A stretch of DNA of 64,000 nt from Rhodanobacter soli (GTDB taxonomy: Bacteria; Pseudomonadota; Gammaproteobacteria; Xanthomonadales; Rhodanobacteraceae): assembly GCF_040548735.1 (NCBI RefSeq), contig NZ_JBEPSD010000001.1, forward strand, positions 806,001-870,000, read 5' to 3'. The position numbers were made by a program, and so were the translations under genes. The notes below the pieces were generated by a model. It worked only from the letters and a program-made list of their open reading frames with translations, was not told where the DNA came from and ran no database searches. Below are positions 9,039 through 18,173 of this stretch, one piece after another (the first letter of the stretch is position 1; each line of letters begins with the position of its first letter).

Positions 9039-9796
9039 GACGGGTCTCCTGTCGCGCCCAGTACGCCGCACGGCATGGGCGGCGTCACCGAGCCCACCGG
9101 TTGCGCATGCGTATCGGCCGGCAACTCGCGGCTGGCCAGCGCCGCCGCCACCGCGGTGATGTCCGACTCACTCAGCCGATTCGCCACCGTCGCCATGCAG
9201 TCGGGCGCCACCGTGGCTCGGGTATGCGTACGCCAGGAACCCAATTGCGCGCTGATGTAGTCGTACGGCAGGCCGACCAGGCCCGGCGTGGACGGCTGCA
9301 CCCCGGTCAGCTGGCTGCCGTGGCAGCTGGCGCAGGCCGGAATCTTGCGCACCGGGTCACCCTTGCTGACCAGTTGCTCGCCACGTTGCAGCGCTGCTGC
9401 AGACACCGGCGGCAACGGCGAACGGCTGTACGGCACCTGCTGCGCGGCGAAGTATTCGGCGATCTCCCGCATGTACGCGGGCGGCAACTGGCGCACGGTG
9501 TATTCCATCGGCGCGTACTTGCGCAGGCCGTTCTGGAAATCCTGCATCTGGCGCGCCAGATAGGCTGCCGGCTTGCCGGCGAGGCGCGGAAAATAACCGC
9601 TGCCGGGCGTGCCTTCGCCATGCACGCCATGGCAGGCGGTACAGGCGGCGATGCGCTGCTGCAAGGTGTCGGGGATCGCGGGGGCGGTCGTCGGAGTATC
9701 GGCAGCGTGGCTGGCGGTGCCGCACAACAGGGCGACCGCGAACAGGAAGGCGACACCGAACGGCTTGGCATGACGCAGGCTGGCGTTCGTATTCAT
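9035..9796 (-). CDS. Di-haem c-type cytochrome (cytochrome c4/c553-like)
   Basis: Periplasmic cytochrome of about 253 aa. A signal peptide (residues 1 to about 31, ending TASHA-A) is followed by two class I cytochrome domains with CTACH near 52-56 and CASCH near 155-159. The order of elements (GxGxPRLAGK, YLxxQMxxF) resembles cytochrome c4, an electron carrier to terminal oxidases. The start at 9796 is chosen because the signal peptide begins there, although the ribosome site is weak. It overlaps the tri-haem cytochrome gene by 4 bp (ATGA); together they look like a two-gene electron-transfer operon divergent from the amidase. Confidence 0.87.
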   Translation of the reverse strand: MNTNASLRHAKPFGVAFLFAVALLCGTASHAADTPTTAPAIPDTLQQRIAACTACHGVHGEGTPGSGYFPRLAGKPAAYLARQMQDFQNGLRKYAPMEYTVRQLPPAYMREIAEYFAAQQVPYSRSPLPPVSAAALQRGEQLVSKGDPVRKIPACASCHGSQLTGVQPSTPGLVGLPYDYISAQLGSWRTHTRATVAPDCMATVANRLSESDITAVAAALASRELPADTHAQPVGSVTPPMPCGVLGATGDPS

Positions 9797-9895
9797 CCGG
9801 CGATTGTACGCCCGCGACCGCAGCACCCATGCCGGACCGGCGCTAAGCTGGCGCGACGCGACAACATGCCGCATTCGCCGAAACCGGGGGTTACC

Positions 9896-11509
9896 GTGAA
9901 CCGTTCAGCCGTCCATCTCGCCGCACTCGTCACTGCCTTGCTTGCCGGTCCTGCGCTGGCCGCCGAGACCACGCCACCAAGTGTCGCCTACGCGTCCATC
10001 GGCCAGCTGCAGCAGCGCATGGACGCCGGCACGCTGGACAGCCGCCAGCTGACGCAGGAGTTGCTCGAACGCATCCAGCGGATCGATCGTTCCGGCCCGA
10101 CCCTGCGCGCGGTGATCGAGACGAATCCCGACGCGCTGCAGCTGGCCGGCACGCTCGACGACGCACGCGGCAGCGCCAAGGCGCGTGGCCCGCTGTACGG
10201 CATCCCGGTGCTGCTTAAGGACAACATCGACACCGGCGACCGCATGCTCACCACCGCCGGTTCGCTGGCGCTGGCCGATGCGCCGGCGCCGCGCGACGCG
10301 GGACTGGTCGAACGGCTGCGCAAGGCCGGTGCGCTGGTTCTGGGCAAGACCAACCTCAGCGAATGGGCCAACTTCCGCTCCAACCACGCCAGCAGCGGGT
10401 GGAGCGGGCGCGGCGGGCAAACGAAGAATCCCTACGTGCTCGACCGCAACCCCTGCGGCTCCAGCGCCGGCTCCGCCGCCGCGGTAGCGGCAGGCCTGGC
10501 CACGGTGGCGATCGGCAGCGAGACCGACGGTTCGATCATCTGCCCCGCCGCGATGAACGGCATCGTCGGCATCAAGCCCTCCCTGGGCCTGGTCAGCCGC
10601 AGCGGCATCGTGCCGATCAGTCACAGCCAGGACACCGCCGGCCCGATGGCGCGCAATGTGGCCGATGCCGCCGCCCTGCTCAGCGTGATCGCCGGCAGCG
10701 ACCCGCGTGACCCGGCCACCGCCGAAGCGGACAGGCACGCCACCGACTACACGAAGTTCCTCGACCCCAACGGACTGAAGGGCAAACGCATCGGCGTGGT
10801 ACGCCAGCTCGCCGGCGCCGAACCGAACGCCGACCGCGTGCTCGAGCAGTCGATCGCGCTGATGAAGGCGCAAGGCGCGATCATCGTCGATCCGGTCGTG
10901 CTGCCGCACCTGGCCGAACTCGGCAAGCCGGAGATCACCGTGTTGCTGTACGACTTCAAGCACGACATCAACGCCTACCTGGCCAGCCGCAGCGGCCTCA
11001 AGGTGAAGACGCTGGCCGACCTGATCGCGTTCAACCAGGCGCATGCCGGCGAAGAGATGCCCTGGTTCGGCCAGGAGCTGTTCGAGCAGGCCGAAAAGAA
11101 GGGACCGCTCAGCGACAAGGCGTACACGGAGGCGCTGGCGCAGGCGAAGCGGCTGTCCGGTCCGCAGGGCATCGATGCTGCGTTGAAGGCACAGCACCTG
11201 GACGCCTTGCTGGCGCCGTCGTGGGGGCCGGCCTTCATGACCGACCCGGTGCTCGGCGACCACATCGTCAGCGGCGACCCTACCGTGGGCGGCGCCTCGC
11301 AGCCGGCGGCCGTGGCCGGCTATCCCTCGATCACCGTGCCGGCCGGTTTCGCCCACGGCCTGCCGGTCGGCATCGTGCTGTTCGGCGCGAAGTGGAGCGA
11401 GCCGACGCTGATCTCGATCGCCTACGGTTTCGAGCAACACGCGAAGGCATGGCAGCCGCCGCAGTTTCTCGACACGGTCGGCGGCAGGCCCGTGGCAGCC
11501 ACTCGCTGA
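9896..11509 (+). CDS. Secreted amidase, amidase-signature family
   Basis: Amidase-signature enzyme (537 aa) with the Ser-cisSer-Lys triad visible: Lys108 in VLLKDNID, cis-Ser189 in NPCGSSAGSAAA and nucleophile Ser213 in ETDGSIICPA. An N-terminal signal peptide (ending GPALA-AE) indicates export, unlike cytosolic GatA. The family hydrolyses linear amides; physiological substrate unknown. The start is GTG at 9896 with GGGGG five bases upstream; ATG at 9866 is the alternative and would add ten residues before the signal peptide. It is a single gene with a clear terminator just after it. Confidence 0.88.
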   Translation: MNRSAVHLAALVTALLAGPALAAETTPPSVAYASIGQLQQRMDAGTLDSRQLTQELLERIQRIDRSGPTLRAVIETNPDALQLAGTLDDARGSAKARGPLYGIPVLLKDNIDTGDRMLTTAGSLALADAPAPRDAGLVERLRKAGALVLGKTNLSEWANFRSNHASSGWSGRGGQTKNPYVLDRNPCGSSAGSAAAVAAGLATVAIGSETDGSIICPAAMNGIVGIKPSLGLVSRSGIVPISHSQDTAGPMARNVADAAALLSVIAGSDPRDPATAEADRHATDYTKFLDPNGLKGKRIGVVRQLAGAEPNADRVLEQSIALMKAQGAIIVDPVVLPHLAELGKPEITVLLYDFKHDINAYLASRSGLKVKTLADLIAFNQAHAGEEMPWFGQELFEQAEKKGPLSDKAYTEALAQAKRLSGPQGIDAALKAQHLDALLAPSWGPAFMTDPVLGDHIVSGDPTVGGASQPAAVAGYPSITVPAGFAHGLPVGIVLFGAKWSEPTLISIAYGFEQHAKAWQPPQFLDTVGGRPVAATR

Positions 11510-11518
11510 GGCTCCAGC

Positions 11519-11544
11519 AAAAAGGCGGCCAATGGCCGCCTTTT
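11519..11544. terminator. Bidirectional intrinsic terminator between the amidase and aroG genes
   Basis: A perfect 11-bp stem (AAAAGGCGGCC / GGCCGCCTTTT) with loop AAT sits between two convergent genes. The stem ends in A's on one side and T's on the other, so it can terminate transcription from both directions. Confidence 0.85.
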
Positions 11545-11572
11545 CATTGCGCGTTCGCAGGATCCGGCGTGA

Positions 11573-12943
11573 TCAAACCCGGCCGCTGGCCGACTTGCGC
11601 ACGATCAGCATCGCCAGCTCCAGCGACTGTTCGTAGTTCAGGCGCGGATCGACCATCGACTTGTAGGCGCGGTCGAGGTCGCTCTCGGACAAGTCGCGGG
11701 CGCCGCCCATGCATTCGGTGACATCCTCGCCGGTGAGTTCCAGGTGCACGCCGCCGAGCCGGGTGCCCGCCGCCGCATGGATGTCGAACGCCTGTTCCAG
11801 CTCGCCGCGGATGTTGTCGAAGCGACGGGTCTTGTGGCCGTTCGAGGTGCTTTCGGTGTTGCCGTGCATCGGATCGGCCACCCACAGCACACGCCGGCCC
11901 TCGCGCTTCACCGCCTCCAGCAGCGGCGGCAACGCGGCAGCGATCTTCGCATGGCCCATGCGGTGGATCAGGGTCAGCCGGCCCGGCTCGTCATCCGGGT
12001 TCAGCGCATCGATCAGCGGCAGGAGTTGCGCGGGTGTCACCGAGGGGCCCACTTTCACCGCGACCGGATTGCGGATGCCGCGGAAATACTCCACGTGGGC
12101 ACCGTCCAGCGCCGCGGTGCGCATGCCGATCCACGGGAAGTGGGTGGACAGGTTGAACCAGCCGGGATGGCGCGGCACCTGGCGGGTCAGCGCCTGCTCG
12201 TAGTGCAGCAGCAGCGCCTCGTGCGAGGTGAAGAAATCCACCTTGGAGAACCCGGCGATCGGGCCGGCCAGTGTTTCCATGAAGCGCAGCGAGTCGCCGA
12301 TGCCCGCGACCATCTGGCGGTACTCGGCGGCCAGCGGCGAGTGCTCGACCCAGGCCAGGTCCCAGTATTCCGGGTGATGCAGGTCGGCGAAGCCGCCGTC
12401 GATCAGCGCGCGCACGAAGTTCATCGTCAGCGCGGAATGCGCATGCGCCTGGATCAGCCGTTGCGGATCGGGACGACGTGCCTCGGCGGTGAACGCCGGG
12501 CTGTTGACCACGTCGCCACGAAAGCTCGGCAGGGTCACGCCATCGCGGGTCTCGGTGTCGGTCGAGCGCGGTTTCGCATACTGCCCGGCGAAACGGCCCA
12601 CCCGCAGCACCGGCTTCTTCAGCCCGTGCACCAGCACCAGGCTCATCTGCAGCAGCACCTTCAGCCGGTTGGAGATCACCGGGCTGGTGCAGTCGGCGAA
12701 GCTTTCCGCGCAGTCGCCGCCTTGCAGCAGGAAACGCCCGCCTTCCTGCGCCTCGGCCAACGCCTGCTTCAACGCCAGCACCTCCCACGAGGTTACCAGC
12801 GGCGGCAACTGCGCAAGATGCACGCCGGCCCGGGCCAGCTCGGCCGCATCGTCGTAATGCGGCTGCTGCAGCGCCACGCGCTGCTGCCAGGAATCCGGGG
12901 TCCAGTCACGGGGCGTGAACACGTTCGGCGCAGCAGGATTCAT
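11573..12943 (-). CDS. aroG: 3-deoxy-7-phosphoheptulonate synthase, class II (DAHP synthase)
   Basis: First enzyme of the shikimate pathway, joining phosphoenolpyruvate and erythrose 4-phosphate. The sequence is the class II (plant/mycobacterial) type of 456 aa, with the N-terminal segment WTPDSWQQRVALQQPHY, the QGGDCAESF motif near 82, KPRSTDTE near 130, metal/PEP site residues in VADPMHGNTE near 367, and the C-terminal LTGEDVTECMGG motif near 412. This type is usual in xanthomonads. ATG at 12943 is preceded by AAGG; upstream in-frame residues overlap dsbB and look non-coding. It lies 19 bp after dsbB. Confidence 0.95.
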   Translation of the reverse strand: MNPAAPNVFTPRDWTPDSWQQRVALQQPHYDDAAELARAGVHLAQLPPLVTSWEVLALKQALAEAQEGGRFLLQGGDCAESFADCTSPVISNRLKVLLQMSLVLVHGLKKPVLRVGRFAGQYAKPRSTDTETRDGVTLPSFRGDVVNSPAFTAEARRPDPQRLIQAHAHSALTMNFVRALIDGGFADLHHPEYWDLAWVEHSPLAAEYRQMVAGIGDSLRFMETLAGPIAGFSKVDFFTSHEALLLHYEQALTRQVPRHPGWFNLSTHFPWIGMRTAALDGAHVEYFRGIRNPVAVKVGPSVTPAQLLPLIDALNPDDEPGRLTLIHRMGHAKIAAALPPLLEAVKREGRRVLWVADPMHGNTESTSNGHKTRRFDNIRGELEQAFDIHAAAGTRLGGVHLELTGEDVTECMGGARDLSESDLDRAYKSMVDPRLNYEQSLELAMLIVRKSASGRV

Positions 12944-12962
12944 CGCACAGCCTTGGCAATAC

Positions 12963-13466
12963 TCACTTCGATGCAGCCCGGCGCCGCGCGGCCAAGACCG
13001 CCAACGCACCCAGCGCGATGAACCACAGCAGGCTCCAGGCCGGCATCGGCAGGCCGAGGATCGGCTCGACCTTGGCGCATTCGCCGGAGCCGGTGAATAC
13101 CAGCTTCAGCAGCTTCGACAGCGGAAACGCATCCAGCATGTAGCCCAGCCCGGGACCACAGGAAGGCACCTGGTCGGCCGGCAGGCTCTGCAGCCACAGG
13201 TGGCGGCCGGCGGTGACGATGCCGCCCACGGCCCCCGCCAGCACCAACCCCGCGTAGGCCCAGCGGCCGTTGCCGCGCGGCGCATGCAGCCCGCCCAGCA
13301 GGAAGAACAGCGCCATGAACAGGAACGCGATGCGCTGGAAGACGCACAGCGGGCACGGCGTCATGCCCAGCCCGTATTCGGCATACAGCGCAAAGCCGAG
13401 CAGGCCTGCGCAGATCAGGAAACCGACGAGAAAACTGACACGGTACGACCAGCGGAATGGATTCAT
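12963..13466 (-). CDS. dsbB: Disulfide bond formation protein B
   Basis: Inner-membrane quinone reductase that reoxidises DsbA. It has 167 aa with four hydrophobic spans (about 10-29, 45-60, 71-87 and 143-160). Both essential cysteine pairs are present: Cys38/Cys41 in the first periplasmic loop (TPCPLC) and Cys103/Cys130 in the second. Length is typical. The gene lies between the rplQ operon end and aroG; no strong ribosome site is visible before ATG 13466. DsbA is not in this window. Confidence 0.93.
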   Translation of the reverse strand: MNPFRWSYRVSFLVGFLICAGLLGFALYAEYGLGMTPCPLCVFQRIAFLFMALFFLLGGLHAPRGNGRWAYAGLVLAGAVGGIVTAGRHLWLQSLPADQVPSCGPGLGYMLDAFPLSKLLKLVFTGSGECAKVEPILGLPMPAWSLLWFIALGALAVLAARRRAASK

Positions 13467-13572
13467 GGCGGATTGTTGCGTTGCGGAACAATGACCTTAC
13501 CTGTTCGCCGGGGCGCTGTCAGCAGGCTTGCAGCCTCCCGGGGAAAATATCCGGCTCCTTGAGGCCCACATG

Positions 13573-13608
13573 CACGAAACCCGGCAGGTCGCCCGGCCGG
13601 GTTTCGTG
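13573..13608 (-). terminator. Hairpin after rplQ, probable end of alpha operon
   Basis: A perfect 13-bp stem (CACGAAACCCGGC / GCCGGGTTTCGTG) with a 10-nt loop lies 44 bp past the rplQ stop. No long U-run follows on the minus strand, so termination could be factor-assisted. It is the only strong stem between rplQ and dsbB. Confidence 0.55.
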
Positions 13609-13651
13609 TTTGGACGTCTGAACGCCGGCCTGAACGGCCACGCCGATCGGC

Positions 13652-14035
13652 TTACTCGGCGTCGACAGCTTCGACCTGCGGGCGACCGACCAGCTCGACA
13701 TACGCCATCGGCGCATTGTCGCCCGGGCGGAAGCCGCACTTCAGGATGCGCAGGTAGCCGCCGGGGCGCTCCTTGTAGCGCGGGCCCAGCTCGACGAACA
13801 GCTTGCCGACCGCTTCCTTGTCGCGCAGGCGCGAGAAGGCGAGGCGGCGGTTGGCCACGCCGTCGGTCTTGGCCAGCGTGATCAGCGGCTCGGCCACGCG
13901 GCGAAGTTCCTTCGCCTTGGGCAGGGTGGTGCGGATCAGCTCGTGCTTGATCAGCGAAGACGCCATGTTCTTGAACATGGCTTCGCGGTGCGAACTGGTA
14001 CGGTTGAGTTTGCGTCCGGATTTTTGGTGGCGCAT
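13652..14035 (-). CDS. rplQ: 50S ribosomal protein L17
   Basis: Large-subunit protein L17, 127 aa, starting [12 protein letters not shown] with the family block [11 protein letters not shown] near 14-24. It contacts 23S rRNA near the exit tunnel. Last gene of the alpha operon (rpsM-rpsK-rpsD-rpoA-rplQ), but 206 bp after rpoA, a gap that holds several hairpins including one repeat copy. Confidence 0.98.
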   Translation of the reverse strand: MRHQKSGRKLNRTSSHREAMFKNMASSLIKHELIRTTLPKAKELRRVAEPLITLAKTDGVANRRLAFSRLRDKEAVGKLFVELGPRYKERPGGYLRILKCGFRPGDNAPMAYVELVGRPQVEAVDAE

Positions 14036-14062
14036 GGCTAGTTCTCTATCTGTTGTTATGAA

Positions 14063-14085
14063 AAGCCGGCGCTCAGGTCCGGCTT
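14063..14085. repeat. Small hairpin in rpoA-rplQ gap
   Basis: Stem AAGCCGG / CCGGCTT with a 9-nt loop lies just before the rplQ start. A second one (GAGCCC / GGGCTC, about 14108-14128) follows it. They precede the paired-loop repeat and could affect mRNA processing; their role is unknown. Confidence 0.5.
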
Positions 14086-14138
14086 CCCGCGGTTACCCGC
14101 TATTACGAGCCCTCTAAAAACGGGCTCTTATGAGAAGT

Positions 14139-14230
14139 GCGGCCATGGATGGCCGCTTCTGGCGCCTGGCGAGAGAGCTAAGCCCAAACTCGCCAGTTCG
14201 CCGGCAACACTGCGATCATGGACGATCGCA
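14139..14230 (+). repeat. Paired-hairpin repeat, copy R1 (rpoA-rplQ gap)
   Basis: Hairpin A at 14139-14156 has stem GCGGCC and hexaloop ATGGAT. Hairpin B at 14211-14230 has stem TGCGATC and loop ATGGAC. Flank TTATGAGAAGTG precedes A. Unlike other copies, about 54 bp separate A and B, including another stem (CTGGCGAG / CTCGCCAG). The loops read NGGA on the strand opposite to the ribosomal transcript. Confidence 0.75.
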
Positions 14231-14241
14231 AAAATGACTCA

Positions 14242-15240
14242 TCAACCCAGCTGCATGCCGTGGGACAGGCCCGGCGGCGGCCAGTTCTCGAGCTTCATGC
14301 CCAGTGCGAGACCACGACCGCCCAGCACGTCCTTGATTTCGGTCAGCGACTTCTTGCCCAGGTTCGGGGTCTTCAGCAGCTCGACCTCGGTCTTCTGCAC
14401 CAGGTCGCCGATGTAGTAGATGCTCTCGGCCTTCAGGCAGTTTGCCGAACGCACGGTGAGCTCCAGATCGTCGATCGGACGCAGCAGCAACGGATCGAAA
14501 CCGCTCTTCTCCGCCTTGTCGGTGGCGCTCTCGCGACGCGAGAAGTCGCCGAACACCGACAGCTGGTCGTTGATGATCTCGGCGGCCTTGCGGACCGCGT
14601 CTTCAGCGCCGATCGTGCCGTTGGTCTCGATGTCCAGCACCAGCTTGTCGAGGTTGGTGCGCTGCTCGACGCGAGCGGCGTCCACTTCGTAGGCCACACG
14701 CAGCACCGGCGCGAACGACGCGTCCAGCTGCAGGCGGCCGATCGGACGTGCCTCGTCATCCGGATGCTGGCGCGTGCTGGCCGGCTGGTAGCCGACGCCG
14801 CGACGCACCTTCAAACGCATGTTGAGTGCGATGTCCTTGGTCAGGTGGCAGATCACGTGCTCGGGGTTGATGATCTCCACCGAGTGGTCGACGACGATGT
14901 CACCGGCCGTGACCACGCCCTTGCCCTTCTTGGACAGGGTCAGGGTGACTTCATCACCCGTATGCTGACGAATCGCCACGTCCTTGAGGTTGAGCAGGAC
15001 TTCGATGACGTCCTCCTGCAGGCCTTCCAGGGTGGTGTATTCGTGCAGCACGCCATCGATTTCGACCTCGACGATGGCACTGCCAGGGATCGAGGAGAGC
15101 AGCACGCGGCGCAGCGCGTTGCCCAGGGTGTGGCCGAAGCCACGCTCGAGCGGCTCGACCACCACCTTGGCGCGGTTGGCTCCGAGCTGTTCGACGCTGA
15201 GGCCACGAGGCCGCAGCACGCTAGTTGACGAAACTGCCAT
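14242..15240 (-). CDS. rpoA: RNA polymerase subunit alpha
   Basis: Alpha subunit, 332 aa. The N-terminal dimerisation and assembly domain (about 1-235) contains the conserved [17 protein letters not shown] near 31-47. The C-terminal domain (about 255-320), which contacts UP-element DNA and activators, includes NCLKAESI and [12 protein letters not shown]. Fourth gene of the alpha operon, 15 bp after rpsD. Confidence 0.98.
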   Translation of the reverse strand: MAVSSTSVLRPRGLSVEQLGANRAKVVVEPLERGFGHTLGNALRRVLLSSIPGSAIVEVEIDGVLHEYTTLEGLQEDVIEVLLNLKDVAIRQHTGDEVTLTLSKKGKGVVTAGDIVVDHSVEIINPEHVICHLTKDIALNMRLKVRRGVGYQPASTRQHPDDEARPIGRLQLDASFAPVLRVAYEVDAARVEQRTNLDKLVLDIETNGTIGAEDAVRKAAEIINDQLSVFGDFSRRESATDKAEKSGFDPLLLRPIDDLELTVRSANCLKAESIYYIGDLVQKTEVELLKTPNLGKKSLTEIKDVLGGRGLALGMKLENWPPPGLSHGMQLG

Positions 15241-15255
15241 GCAGAGCTCCGGTAA

Positions 15256-15882
15256 TTACTTCGAGTAAAGCTCGATGATCAATGCTTCATTGATGTCGGA
15301 CGGCAGATCACCGCGATCCGGCACCGACTTGAACGTACCTTCAAATTTCTTGGCGTCGACCTCGACCCAGACCGGACGCAGGTCCATGGTGTCGAACACG
15401 GTCGCCGCTTCCTGCACGCGCAGCTGGCTGCGGGCACGCTCGGTCAGCGCGATCGCGTCGCCCGGACGGACCTGGTAGGAAGGAATGTTCACCTTCTTGC
15501 CGTTCACCAGGATCGCCTTGTGGGCGACCAGCTGGCGGGCCTGGGCGCGGGTCACCGCGAAGCCCATGCGATAGACGACATTGTCCAGGCGGCTTTCGAG
15601 CAGGCGCAGCAGGTTCTCACCGGTGTTGCCCTTGAGGGTCGACGCCTTGGTGTAGTAGTTGCTGAACTGGCGCTCGAGCACGCCGTAGATGCGCTTGACC
15701 TTCTGCTTTTCACGCAGCTGCACGGCATAGTCGGACATGCGCATGCGCTTGTTCGCACCATGCTGGCCGGGCTTGTTTTCCAGCTTGCACTTGGAGTCCA
15801 GCGCGCGCGCCGGGCTCTTCAGGCTGAGATCTGCACCCTCACGACGGGCGAGTTTGCAGGTAGCTCCACGATAACGGGCCAT
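15256..15882 (-). CDS. rpsD: 30S ribosomal protein S4
   Basis: S4, 208 aa from ATG 15882 ([16 protein letters not shown]). The S4 RNA-binding domain (about 97-160, with [14 protein letters not shown]) is clear. Primary 16S rRNA binder, and in E. coli the repressor of the alpha operon by binding the rpsM leader. A longer in-frame reading upstream lies inside rpsK and is not supported. The gap to rpsK is 11 bp. Confidence 0.97.
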   Translation of the reverse strand: MARYRGATCKLARREGADLSLKSPARALDSKCKLENKPGQHGANKRMRMSDYAVQLREKQKVKRIYGVLERQFSNYYTKASTLKGNTGENLLRLLESRLDNVVYRMGFAVTRAQARQLVAHKAILVNGKKVNIPSYQVRPGDAIALTERARSQLRVQEAATVFDTMDLRPVWVEVDAKKFEGTFKSVPDRGDLPSDINEALIIELYSK

Positions 15883-15893
15883 GGGTATGCTCC

Positions 15894-16280
15894 TTAGACT
15901 CGACGCTTCTTGGGGGGACGGCAGCCGTTGTGCGGAATCGGCGTGACGTCGATGATGTTGAGCACCTTGTAGCCCAACGCATTCAGCGAACGCACCGCCG
16001 ACTCGCGGCCCGGGCCGGGGCCCTTGATGCGTACTTCCACCGTCTTCACGCCGTAGTCGCCTGCCGCACGGCCAGCCTTTTCGGCGGCCACCTGGGCGGC
16101 GAACGGGGTCGACTTGCGCGAGCCACGGAAACCGGCGCCGCCGGCGGTAGCCCACGACAAGGCATTGCCCTGACGATCGGTAATGGTGACGATGGTGTTG
16201 TTGAAGGAGGCCTGCACGTGAGCCACGGCATCCGTGACAACGCGCTTGATCTTCTTCTTGGTCTTGACCGGCTTAGCCAT
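15894..16280 (-). CDS. rpsK: 30S ribosomal protein S11
   Basis: S11, 128 aa. The N-terminus is a Lys-rich tail ([13 protein letters not shown]), followed by the family motifs [16 protein letters not shown] and [13 protein letters not shown], ending PPKKRRV. Platform protein that shapes the mRNA exit region. The gap of 84 bp to rpsM holds paired-hairpin repeat R2. Confidence 0.98.
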   Translation of the reverse strand: MAKPVKTKKKIKRVVTDAVAHVQASFNNTIVTITDRQGNALSWATAGGAGFRGSRKSTPFAAQVAAEKAGRAAGDYGVKTVEVRIKGPGPGRESAVRSLNALGYKVLNIIDVTPIPHNGCRPPKKRRV

Positions 16281-16306
16281 GGTTTAGAGGCTCTTTGTTA
16301 ATCAGT

Positions 16307-16354
16307 GCGGCCACGGACGGCCGCTTTTTGATCTTCGCGATCAGGGAAGATCGC
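16307..16354 (+). repeat. Paired-hairpin repeat, copy R2 (rpsM-rpsK gap)
   Basis: Hairpin A 16307-16324: stem GCGGCC, loop ACGGAC. Spacer TTTTTGATCTTC. Hairpin B 16337-16354: stem GCGATC, loop AGGGAA. The stems of A and B nearly match those of R1. The NGGA loops lie on the non-transcribed strand of the ribosomal operon. Confidence 0.82.
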
Positions 16355-16364
16355 ACTGGTGCAA

Positions 16365-16721
16365 TCACTTCTTGATCGCGCGACGGGGGCCCTTGCGGGT
16401 ACGTGCGTTGGTACGTGTGCGCTGACCGCGCACCGGCAGGCCGCGACGGTGGCGCAGGCCACGGTAGCAACCCAGGTCCATCAGACGCTTGATGGCCATG
16501 CCCACCTCACGGCGCAGATCGCCTTCGACGGTGTACTTGGCGATCTCGTGGCGGATCTTCTCCACCTCGCCTTCACTGAGGGACTTGATCTGGGTGGTCG
16601 GAACCACGCCAGCATCCACGCAGACCTTCTTGGCCCGGCTGCGGCCGATACCGTAAATGCTCTGCAGACCAACCCAGACATGCTTCTGGACCGGCAAATT
16701 GACACCCGCGATGCGCGCCAT
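16365..16721 (-). CDS. rpsM: 30S ribosomal protein S13
   Basis: S13, 118 aa from ATG 16721 ([10 protein letters not shown]). Helix-two-turn-helix region with [11 protein letters not shown] near 25 and the basic tail [15 protein letters not shown]. Located in the 30S head, contacting L5 and tRNA. First gene of the alpha operon; there is no rpmJ between it and secY. A candidate promoter lies 40-70 bp upstream. Confidence 0.97.
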   Translation of the reverse strand: MARIAGVNLPVQKHVWVGLQSIYGIGRSRAKKVCVDAGVVPTTQIKSLSEGEVEKIRHEIAKYTVEGDLRREVGMAIKRLMDLGCYRGLRHRRGLPVRGQRTRTNARTRKGPRRAIKK

Positions 16722-16762
16722 GATGTACTTCTCCGATGCGTTTCGTGCGCGGTAAACGCGCA

Positions 16763-16791
16763 ATTTTAACCTGAATTACCCTAACTGGAAA
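16763..16791 (-). promoter_or_regulatory. Candidate promoter for rpsM (alpha operon)
   Basis: On the minus strand -35 TTTCCA and -10 TAAAAT are separated by 17 bp, and the -10 is followed by TGCGCG. A GC-rich discriminator is typical of stringently controlled ribosomal promoters. Read by eye only. Confidence 0.4.
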
Positions 16792-16846
16792 GCCCTGCGA
16801 CACCGCGGTGCCGCCACTCCCCGACTTTGACCAACCGTCCGCAGCC

Positions 16847-18169
16847 TCAGCTGCGGCGGAGATTGGCCTTCTTGAGCAGACTTTCGTACTGGTGACTGAC
16901 CAGGTGCGCCTGCACCTGAGACGTGAAATCCATCACCACCACCACCACGATCAGCAGCGACGTGCCACCGAAGTAAAACGGCACATGCCAGGCGTTCTGC
17001 ATGAACGACGGCACCAGACACACCATCACCAGATACAGCGCACCGACACCGGTCAGGCGGGTCATCACTGCATCGATGTAACTGGCCGTGGCCTTGCCCG
17101 GACGGATGCCAGGGATCAGCGCACCCGACCGCTTGAGGTTGTCGGCCGTCTCATCGGCGTTGAACACGATCGCCGTGTAGAAGAAAGCAAAACCGATCAC
17201 CAACACCGAAAACACTGTCTCGTACAACGGGTTGCCGGGGCTCAGCGCCTGGGTCAGATCCTGCAGCCAGCGCGACTGCTGGCCCGTGCTGAACCAACTC
17301 ACCGCGGTCGCCGGAAACATCAGCAGACTCGAGGCGAAGATCGGCGGAATCACGCCCGACATGTTGATCTTCAACGGCAGGTTCGAGCTTTGGTTCATGT
17401 AGGCCTTCTGCCCACCGGAACGCCGCGCATAGTTCACCGTGATGCGCCGCTGGGCGCGCTCCATGAACACCACGAACGCCGTCACCGCCAGCGCCAGACC
17501 AAACACCATCAACAACTTGATCAGCGACAATTCACCGTTGCTGGCCATACCCAGGGTGTGCACCACCGCTCCCGGCAGGCCGGCGACGATACCGGCGAAG
17601 ATCAGCAGCGAAATGCCGTTGCCGACACCGCGCTCGGTCATCTGTTCGCCCAGCCACATCAGGAACATCGTGCCGGCGGTAAGCCCGACCACGGACGAGA
17701 AGATGAAGCCGAAACCCGGCGTGTAGACCACCGGTGCGCCACCTGCTGCGACCTGTCCCTGCAATGCCACCGCGATACCGAACGACTGGAACGCCGCGAG
17801 TGCCACCGTGGCATAGCGCGTATACATCGTCATCTTGCGCTTGCCGGCCTCGCCTTCCTTGCGCAGGCTCTGCAGGCTCGGCACTACCGCGCCCATCATC
17901 TGGAACACGATCGACGCCGAGATGTACGGGATCACGCCGAGCGCGAACACCGAGAAGCGCTCCAGCGCACCACCCGAGAACATGTTGAACATGTCCATCA
18001 GACCGTTGCCGTTGACCAGGTTGGTCATCGCCTCCGGATTGACGCCCGGAACCGGAATGAACGAACCGAGCCGGAACACCACCAGCGCACCGATCACGAA
18101 GAAAATGCGCTGACGAAGCTCCGTCAGTTTGCCGAGCTTGCCGAGTGCGTTGCCCTGGGCTGCTGCCAC
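16847..18169 (-). CDS. secY: Preprotein translocase subunit SecY
   Basis: Core channel of the Sec translocon, 440 aa with ten predicted membrane spans. Visible family blocks are RIFFVIGALVVFRLGSFIPVPGV near the first span and the region PGIRPGKAT near 380. With SecE (also in this window) and SecG it exports unfolded proteins. Penultimate position in the spc operon, 4 bp after rplO. Its stop overlaps a hairpin (16838-16856). Confidence 0.98.
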   Translation of the reverse strand: MAAAQGNALGKLGKLTELRQRIFFVIGALVVFRLGSFIPVPGVNPEAMTNLVNGNGLMDMFNMFSGGALERFSVFALGVIPYISASIVFQMMGAVVPSLQSLRKEGEAGKRKMTMYTRYATVALAAFQSFGIAVALQGQVAAGGAPVVYTPGFGFIFSSVVGLTAGTMFLMWLGEQMTERGVGNGISLLIFAGIVAGLPGAVVHTLGMASNGELSLIKLLMVFGLALAVTAFVVFMERAQRRITVNYARRSGGQKAYMNQSSNLPLKINMSGVIPPIFASSLLMFPATAVSWFSTGQQSRWLQDLTQALSPGNPLYETVFSVLVIGFAFFYTAIVFNADETADNLKRSGALIPGIRPGKATASYIDAVMTRLTGVGALYLVMVCLVPSFMQNAWHVPFYFGGTSLLIVVVVVMDFTSQVQAHLVSHQYESLLKKANLRRS

Positions 18170-18173
18170 CTGA

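Noticed and set aside
13528-13881. Plus-strand frame of 117 codons in the dsbB-rplQ gap
   Set aside because: It overlaps rplQ antisense and the operon-end hairpin; Arg/Gly/Ala-rich with no domain.
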